Positions 7,220 to 11,326 of a stretch of 11,326 bases of DNA are shown here, piece after piece (the stretch's first letter is position 1; each line of letters opens with the position of its first letter). The stretch is from Oscillospiraceae bacterium (GTDB lineage: Bacteria > Bacillota > Clostridia > Oscillospirales > Butyricicoccaceae). The notes under the pieces are model-generated. The model had not been told where the DNA came from and made no database searches. It worked only from the letters and a program-made list of their open reading frames with translations. The position numbers were made by a program, and so were the translations under genes. The stretch is from positions 1 through 11,326 of the forward strand of contig CADBTM010000134.1 of NCBI GenBank assembly GCA_902797555.1, written 5' to 3'.

Positions 7220-7386
7220 ATGGACGCCGGAAGTAGCAGCGGCACACGGCCTGGAGGGCGATGGCTGTGGGCATTTGCGCCGTCGGCGCCGTTGTTCACA
7301 GCCTGAGCAAGCCTCTTCTTTTGCCCTGTCCGCACTTCCAAACCGATGACCCCAATCTCAATCGTCAGGAGGAGCGACGCTTATGA
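7220..7386 (+). pseudogene. Possible small membrane-protein ORF ahead of mgtE, apparently frame-split
   Basis: No family is recognised. GAGGTGA at 7208-7214 lies 5 bases before ATG 7220, a strong initiation signal. That frame gives only 28 residues (MDAGSSSGTRPGG...) and stops at 7304-7306. A second frame, open from 7237 and with an ATG at 7261, encodes AMAVGICAVGAVVHSL, which reads as a short hydrophobic helix. It continues into a polar tail ending NLNRQEERRL, and its TGA overlaps the mgtE start codon as ATGA. A single-base indel or a frameshift between about 7237 and 7304 would join the two into a small protein of about 55 residues. It could equally be a short leader peptide followed by non-coding sequence, or a sequencing error. 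The rest of the 233-base gap (7150-7382) holds the promoter, and I see no riboswitch in it. Confidence 0.3.
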
Positions 7387-8774
7387 CAGAAAACACAGTA
7401 TTTTCCGAAAAAATTCTCGCGCTTTTGCAGGAGAAAAAGTACACCGCCCTGCAAAAGTATCTGGATACCCTCAACCCGGCGGACATCGCCGAATGTATGG
7501 AGGATCTGGTGGACGACGCCGAGATCTCCGAGGAGGATCTCCCCCGCATCTTCCGCCTGCTTCCCAAGGAGCTGGCCTCCGATACCTTTGCGGAGATGGA
7601 TTCCGACCTGCAGGGAAAGCTGATCGACGCCTTTTCCGACAAGGAGCTTTCCGAGGTGCTGGGCGATATGTTTCTCGACGACACGGTGGACGTGATCGAG
7701 GAAATGCCCGCCAACGTGGTCAAGCGTATCCTGAAAAACGTGGATCCCGAGACCCGCAAAACCATCAATCAGGTGCTGAACTATCCCGAGGACAGCGCCG
7801 GAAGCATCATGACCATCGAATATGTGGATCTCCGCCCCGGCATGACGGTGAGCGAGGCCTTCCAGCACATCCGCCAGACCGGCGTGGACAAGGAGACCAT
7901 CTATATCTGCTATATCATCGGCCCCACCCGCAAGCTTCTGGGGCTGGTTTCGGTGCGCGAGCTGCTGCTCGCCTCCGATGATACCTATCTCCGGGACATC
8001 ATGGAGACCAACATCATCTCGGTGTCCACCCTGGACGACCGGGAGGACGTGGCAAATCTCTTTGCCCGATACAATTTTCCCGCCTTGCCCGTGGTGGACA
8101 AGGAAAACCGTCTGGTGGGCATCGTCACCGTGGACGACGCCATCGACGTCTTGCAGGAAGAGGCCACCGAGGACATCGAAAAGATGGCCGCTATCACCCC
8201 CTCCGAGCATCCCTATCTCCGCACAAAGACCTATGAGATCTGGCTCCAGCGCATTCCGTGGCTGCTGCTGCTGATGGTATCCGCCACCTTTACCGGCATG
8301 ATCATCACCGGCTTTGAGGACGCCCTCGCGGCGCAGGCGGCGCTGATGGCCTTCGTTCCCATGCTGATGGACACCGGCGGCAATTCCGGTTCGCAAGCGT
8401 CGGTCACCGTCATCCGCGGTATCAGTCTGGGCGACATCGAGTTTTCCGACATCGGCAAGGTGCTGTGGAAGGAATTCCGGGTTTCGCTGATGTGCGGCGC
8501 GGCGCTGGCCGCCGTGGCCTTCGGCAAGATCATGCTGGTGGACCGCCTGCTCATGCACAATCCGGATATCACCGTCACCGTGGGCGCCGTGGTGTGCCTC
8601 ACCCTGTTGTGCACCGTGGTGGTGGCAAAGCTGGTGGGCTGCTCCCTGCCCCTGCTGGCAAAAAAGCTGGGCTTTGACCCCGCCGTGATGGCCTCCCCCT
8701 TCATCACCACCATCGTGGACGCCCTGTCCCTGCTGCTCTATTTCCGCATCGCCACCATGATCCTGCACATATAA
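7383..8774 (+). CDS. mgtE: Magnesium transporter MgtE
   Basis: MgtE is a homodimeric Mg2+ channel whose cytosolic domains close the pore when Mg2+ is high. The 463-residue product is full length. The N-terminal superhelical domain (about 1-130) includes LNPADIAECMEDL and MFLDDTVDVIEEMP. Two CBS domains follow (about 135-265), with GSIMT, VVDKENRLVGIVTVDDAIDVL and an acidic ATEDIEKMA exit. The membrane domain starts after a basic amphipathic linker near 280 and has about five helices. The pore signature is FVPMLMDTGGNSGSQASV (324-341), and the conserved cation-binding aspartate is D446 in ASPFITTIVDALSL. AGGAGGAG at 7367-7374 lies 8 bases before the ATG, and the start overlaps the stop of the small upstream ORF. 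No M-box riboswitch is recognisable upstream, so control may be mainly at the protein gate. Confidence 0.96.
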   Translation: MTENTVFSEKILALLQEKKYTALQKYLDTLNPADIAECMEDLVDDAEISEEDLPRIFRLLPKELASDTFAEMDSDLQGKLIDAFSDKELSEVLGDMFLDDTVDVIEEMPANVVKRILKNVDPETRKTINQVLNYPEDSAGSIMTIEYVDLRPGMTVSEAFQHIRQTGVDKETIYICYIIGPTRKLLGLVSVRELLLASDDTYLRDIMETNIISVSTLDDREDVANLFARYNFPALPVVDKENRLVGIVTVDDAIDVLQEEATEDIEKMAAITPSEHPYLRTKTYEIWLQRIPWLLLLMVSATFTGMIITGFEDALAAQAALMAFVPMLMDTGGNSGSQASVTVIRGISLGDIEFSDIGKVLWKEFRVSLMCGAALAAVAFGKIMLVDRLLMHNPDITVTVGAVVCLTLLCTVVVAKLVGCSLPLLAKKLGFDPAVMASPFITTIVDALSLLLYFRIATMILHI

Positions 8775-8801
8775 AAGACCAACAAAAAGAAGGTTACACC
8801 T

Positions 8802-9188
8802 ATGACGCTTGAAATCGGATTGTCCCATACCCTGACCCGCACCGTGACCGAGGCCGTCACCGCCAACGCCATGCGGAGCGGCACGCTGGACGTGCTGGCC
8901 ACCCCCGCGCTGAGCGCGTGGATGGAGGAATGCTGCATGGAGTGCGTCATGGACGCGCTCAACGAAGGAGAGACCACCGTGGGCATCCAGGTGGAGCTCT
9001 CCCACGAGGCGCCCACTCCGGTGGGCGGCGAGGTTCGGGTGGAGTGCTTCCTCCGGGCCGTGGAGGGCAGAAAGCTGACCTTTGCCTTTACCGCCTTTGA
9101 CAAGGGCGGCATCATCGGCCGGGGCAGCCACCAGCGCTTTATCGTGGACGCCGCCCGGTTTCAGGCAAAATGCGACAGTAAAAAGTGA
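8802..9188 (+). CDS. FlK-like hotdog-fold acyl-CoA thioesterase
   Basis: This 128-residue protein is a hotdog-fold thioesterase that hydrolyses an acyl-CoA. It resembles fluoroacetyl-CoA thioesterase FlK of Streptomyces cattleya. The FlK catalytic triad is Thr42, Glu50 and His76. Here the LATPALSAWMEE and VELSHEAPTPVG motifs place Thr34, Glu42 and His68 with identical 8- and 26-residue spacing. The GGEVRVECFLRAVEGRKLTF strand pair and the FDKGGIIGRGSHQRFIVD end are also typical. AAGAAGG (8787-8793) lies 8 bases before the ATG, and the gene begins 27 bases after mgtE. Similar proteins are common in Clostridia and most probably act on ordinary short acyl-CoAs or dicarboxylic intermediates, so fluoroacetate resistance should not be assumed. 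It is followed 10 bases later by the amidase-family gene. Confidence 0.85.
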   Translation: MTLEIGLSHTLTRTVTEAVTANAMRSGTLDVLATPALSAWMEECCMECVMDALNEGETTVGIQVELSHEAPTPVGGEVRVECFLRAVEGRKLTFAFTAFDKGGIIGRGSHQRFIVDAARFQAKCDSKK

Positions 9189-9198
9189 GGGAACCCGT

Positions 9199-10095
9199 AT
9201 GTTAAAGATCCGCAAAGCCTTTGTCACCGACAATCACAGCCCGAAAAATCCGCCCGCGGCCTCCTGCCACAGCGGCGACACCGTCCAGTTTGAAACGAGA
9301 GACTGCTATGACGATCGCCTGCACGGCGACGGCACGGTGGATCATCCCGAGCTGGCGCTGGAAAATCCGGCCACCGGCCCGCTGTATATCGAAGAGGCCG
9401 AGCCCGGCGACGTGCTCAAGGTAAAGATCGAGCGCATCGACCTCAATCCCACCGGACTGATGCGCGCCAGCACCTCGGCCGGCGCCTTCAACGATCTGGT
9501 CTCCTACCGCAAGGTGCGGCAGTTTGACCTCACCGACGGGTATGTGCACTTCAACGACAAGCTCACCTTCCCCATCGACACCATGATCGGCGTCATCGGC
9601 ACCGCTCCCCGCACCGACACGGTGATGACCCACACTCCCGGCGCCCACGGCGGCAACATGGACTGCAACAAGATCGTCGCAGGCTCCACCCTCTATCTCC
9701 CCGTCAACGTCAAGGGCGCCCTGTTCTCCATGGGCGACCTCCACGCCCTGATGGGCGACGGCGAGGTGATGATCTGCGGTCTGGAAACCGGCGGCGTGGT
9801 CACCGTCACGGTGGAGGTGGTCAAGGGCTTCCCCATGCCCACCCCCGCCCTCTCCTGCCGGGGCAAGTTCTATTCCATCCAGAGCGCCAACACGCTGGAT
9901 CAGGCCTCCCGCAAGGCCTCCCGCGCCATGCTGGGCTTTTTGCAGCAGGTCACCGATATGGACGTTTATGACTGCGCCATGCTGCTCTCCCTCAAGGGCG
10001 ACCTGAGCGTGTGCCAGATCGTCGATCCCCAGCTCACCGTCCGCATGGGCATCGATCAGGACATCCTGGACGCCTACGGCGTGGTTCTTCCGTAA
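9199..10095 (+). CDS. Acetamidase/formamidase-family amidohydrolase
   Basis: The FmdA/AmdA family hydrolyses short amides such as formamide and acetamide to the acid and ammonia. The 298-residue product has the family core: HGDGTVDHPE, NPATGPLYIEEAEPGDVLKV (about 55-74), IGVIGTAP, TPGAHGGNMDCNKIVAGSTLYLPV (about 148-171) and GALFSMGDLHALMGDGEV (about 174-191). The PTPALSC and DMDVYDCAMLLSLKGDL blocks near the end are also conserved. I start it at ATG 9199, because GAGGG at 9187-9191 lies 7 bases ahead and the upstream in-frame extension would overlap the thioesterase gene by about 100 bases without homology-like content. The gap to the thioesterase is 10 bases, so the pair is an operon. The true substrate is not shown by sequence; many bacterial copies are shorter than the fungal or methylotroph enzymes. 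Confidence 0.9.
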   Translation: MLKIRKAFVTDNHSPKNPPAASCHSGDTVQFETRDCYDDRLHGDGTVDHPELALENPATGPLYIEEAEPGDVLKVKIERIDLNPTGLMRASTSAGAFNDLVSYRKVRQFDLTDGYVHFNDKLTFPIDTMIGVIGTAPRTDTVMTHTPGAHGGNMDCNKIVAGSTLYLPVNVKGALFSMGDLHALMGDGEVMICGLETGGVVTVTVEVVKGFPMPTPALSCRGKFYSIQSANTLDQASRKASRAMLGFLQQVTDMDVYDCAMLLSLKGDLSVCQIVDPQLTVRMGIDQDILDAYGVVLP

Positions 10096-10106
10096 AACAA
10101 AACAGC

Positions 10107-10134
10107 AAAAAGCCGCCCATACGGGCGGCTTTTT
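10107..10134. terminator. Strong bidirectional intrinsic terminator
   Basis: A perfect 12-bp stem (AAAAAGCCGCCC, loop ATAC, GGGCGGCTTTTT) ends the mgtE-thioesterase-amidase unit. Because the A and T runs flank both arms, the same hairpin gives a U tract on either strand. It can therefore also stop the converging DUF1292 transcript. Confidence 0.9.
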
Positions 10135-10177
10135 CATAACAAATCGTAATATAATTCTATTTGATTACAAAACGGAA

Positions 10178-10426
10178 TCAAACAACCTCGCTGATCAGGC
10201 GCTCATACTCCTCGGCGGCACGATCGTATTCGTCGTCGTCCTCGATGGAATAGATGTCATAGGTCTCTCCCTTGCTCTCATAGCGGAGGATCTCTACGGC
10301 GCCGCCCCGGTCGGGGGGAATGAGGGCGACGTATTCCTTTCCCGCAAAGGGGAACACGCCCACGACCTCGCACTTCAGCTGCTTTCCGTCGGCCATCGTC
10401 AGATTGATAAATTGCTTTTCGTCCAT
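10178..10426 (-). CDS. DUF1292 domain protein (YrzB-like)
   Basis: This 82-residue acidic protein matches the DUF1292 family found across Firmicutes, related to Bacillus YrzB; its function is not established. The fold signature is a beta-rich core: KQFINLTMADGKQLKCEVVGVFPFAGKEYVALIP, then EILRYESKGETYDIYSIEDDDEYDRAAEEYERLI at the C terminus. AAGGAG (10440-10435 read on the minus strand) lies 8 bases before the ATG. In many Clostridia and Bacillus this gene lies with the alaS-yrzL-ruvX (yrrK) cluster, which is not seen here, so it stands as a single-gene unit with its own promoter and the shared terminator downstream. Confidence 0.88.
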   Translation of the reverse strand: MDEKQFINLTMADGKQLKCEVVGVFPFAGKEYVALIPPDRGGAVEILRYESKGETYDIYSIEDDDEYDRAAEEYERLISEVV

Positions 10427-10453
10427 CGTCCCGGCTCCTTTTCCTTTTTTCTT

Positions 10454-10482
10454 ATCATAACAGGAAACTGAGCCGCCGTCAA
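10454..10482 (-). promoter_or_regulatory. Promoter for the DUF1292 gene
   Basis: On the minus strand TTGACG (10482-10477), a 17-base spacer and TATGAT (10459-10454) match the vegetative consensus at 10 of 12 positions. The predicted start lies near 10447, just ahead of the AAGGAG site. It faces away from the tdh promoter. Confidence 0.78.
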
Positions 10483-10495
10483 CTTGGATTTTTCA

Positions 10496-10524
10496 TTGAC
10501 ATCGACGGAAAAAAGGGGTATATT
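10496..10524 (+). promoter_or_regulatory. Promoter for tdh
   Basis: TTGACA (10496-10501), a 17-base spacer and TATATT (10519-10524) match the vegetative consensus at 11 of 12 positions. Transcription would start near 10531, giving a 5' leader of about 58 bases that is AT-rich and carries AAGGAGG (10574-10580). No clear operator repeat or riboswitch is visible. Confidence 0.85.
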
Positions 10525-10588
10525 GTCCTTAGAATACAAACAAAATCTTCTTTTCACGCACATTTGTCTTTATAAGGAGGACAGCCAA

Positions 10589-11326
10589 ATGGAAAAAATG
10601 ATGGATGCCATCGTAAAACCCATCGCCGGCCCCGGTCTGGAGCTGCGCCGCGTCCCCGTCCCCGTGCCCGGCCCGGGCGAGGTGCTCATCAAGGTGCATA
10701 AAACCGCCATCTGCGGCACCGACGTACACATCTACAACTGGGATCCCTGGGCTCGGATCCACATTACCCATCCCCCTATGACCATCGGCCACGAATATGT
10801 GGGCGAGATCGCCCAGCTGGGCGCCGGCGTCACCGGTCTTGAGATCGGCCAGCGGGTCTCCGGCGAGGGACACATCACCTGCCACCACTGCCGCAACTGC
10901 CACACCGGCAACATCCAGTGGTGCCGCAACACCACCAGCGTGGGTGTGGATCGTGACGGCGCCTTTGCCGAATACGTCTGCATCCCCGAGACCAACGTGA
11001 TCATGATCGACGAAAAGCTGGACGAAGACGTGGTCTCCTTCTTTGACGCCTTCGGCAACGCCACCCACACCGCGCTGATGTGGGATCTGGTGGGCGAGGA
11101 CGTGCTCATCACCGGCGCCGGCCCCATCGGCATCATCGCCGCCGGCATCTGCAAATATGCGGGCGCCCGCCGGGTCATCATCACCGACCTGAACGACTAT
11201 CGCCTCGACCTCGCCCGCAAGATGGGCGTGGACGCCGCCGTCAACACCGGACGCGAGGATCTGCTTCAGGTGATGAAGGAACAGGGCCTGAAGGAGGGCT
11301 TTGACGTGGGTCTGGAAATGAGCGGA
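10589..11326 (+). CDS. tdh: L-threonine 3-dehydrogenase (3' partial)
   Basis: Tdh oxidises L-threonine with NAD+ to 2-amino-3-ketobutyrate, which is normally split by Kbl to glycine and acetyl-CoA. The 246 residues seen are very close in pattern to the E. coli enzyme: KTAICGTDVHIYNWD (catalytic zinc ligand C42), GHEYVGE (H68, E69), SGEGHITC with H95 at the place of the E. coli histidine that tunes threonine specificity, and the structural zinc cysteines C98, C101, C104 and C112. The Rossmann motif GAGPIG (176-181) is followed by D200 in ITDLNDYRLDLARKMG, which favours NAD+. The end FDVGLEMSG is a family hallmark, and about 100 residues are missing past the edge. AAGGAGG lies 8 bases before the first of three clustered Met codons. 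Another medium-chain polyol dehydrogenase is less likely. Confidence 0.93.
   Translation, partial: MEKMMDAIVKPIAGPGLELRRVPVPVPGPGEVLIKVHKTAICGTDVHIYNWDPWARIHITHPPMTIGHEYVGEIAQLGAGVTGLEIGQRVSGEGHITCHHCRNCHTGNIQWCRNTTSVGVDRDGAFAEYVCIPETNVIMIDEKLDEDVVSFFDAFGNATHTALMWDLVGEDVLITGAGPIGIIAAGICKYAGARRVIITDLNDYRLDLARKMGVDAAVNTGREDLLQVMKEQGLKEGFDVGLEMSG

Noticed and set aside
7277..7289. Small GC hairpin GCGCC-GTC-GGCGC
   Set aside because: It is only 5 bp, lies within the small ORF, and has no T run. Such repeats are expected by chance in GC-rich codons.
7175..7382. M-box (Mg2+) riboswitch upstream of mgtE
   Set aside because: I looked for the GGTGAGGCTCCT and ACGCTGCTGCCC-like core elements and did not find them. 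The leader seems to hold a small ORF instead.
9082..9198. N-terminal extension of the amidase into the thioesterase gene
   Set aside because: It would overlap the thioesterase coding region by about 100 bases, has no family-like sequence, and a good site precedes ATG 9199.
7365..9233. Minus-strand open frame of 622 codons opposite mgtE and the thioesterase gene
   Set aside because: It has the same low-complexity Gly/His/Gln composition without any recognisable motif. MgtE and the hotdog enzyme on the plus strand explain the region.

Overview
The window is GC-rich, densely coding bacterial chromosome. The gene order infB-rbfA-nrnA-truB-ribF, strong AGGAGG-type ribosome binding sites, sigma-A-like promoters with exact 17-base spacers and a DUF1292 (YrzB-like) gene together suggest a high-GC Clostridia member, perhaps an Oscillospiraceae-type gut organism. 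This placement is an inference from gene content and composition. No taxonomic marker gene is present.

Layout. (1) Positions 1-265 hold the 3' end of infB (IF-2), followed by a perfect 13-bp hairpin with a T run that looks like an intrinsic terminator or attenuator. (2) Positions 332-7149 form one tightly packed plus-strand block. It starts with the housekeeping genes rbfA, nrnA, truB and ribF. It continues into a membrane-anchored M20 peptidase, a stand-alone ComEC-type metallo-beta-lactamase-fold protein, and an unusual PlsC-like acyltransferase with a zinc ribbon and an unidentified C-terminal part. Genes overlap or are separated by 30 bases or less, so co-transcription is likely. (3) A clear promoter overlaps the stop codon of the acyltransferase gene and opens a second unit. 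That unit has a small, possibly frameshifted ORF, the magnesium transporter gene mgtE, a FlK-like hotdog thioesterase gene and an acetamidase/formamidase-family gene, and it ends in a strong, probably bidirectional terminator. (4) A minus-strand DUF1292 gene converges on that terminator. (5) A divergent promoter pair then serves the DUF1292 gene and an L-threonine 3-dehydrogenase gene (tdh), which runs off the right edge.

How the genes relate. IF-2, RbfA and TruB serve translation initiation, 30S maturation and tRNA modification. NrnA clears short RNA fragments and pAp, and RibF makes FMN and FAD. The three genes after ribF carry hydrophobic or membrane-targeting features but share no evident pathway. 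MgtE, the thioesterase and the amidase seem to share a promoter but not an obvious function. The thioesterase keeps the Thr/Glu/His triad of fluoroacetyl-CoA thioesterase with exact spacing.

I found no mobile element, CRISPR array, rRNA or tRNA, and no convincing new multi-gene system. The points most worth a second look are the acyltransferase with an altered motif III and added zinc ribbon, the small ORF ahead of mgtE, and the thioesterase-amidase pair.
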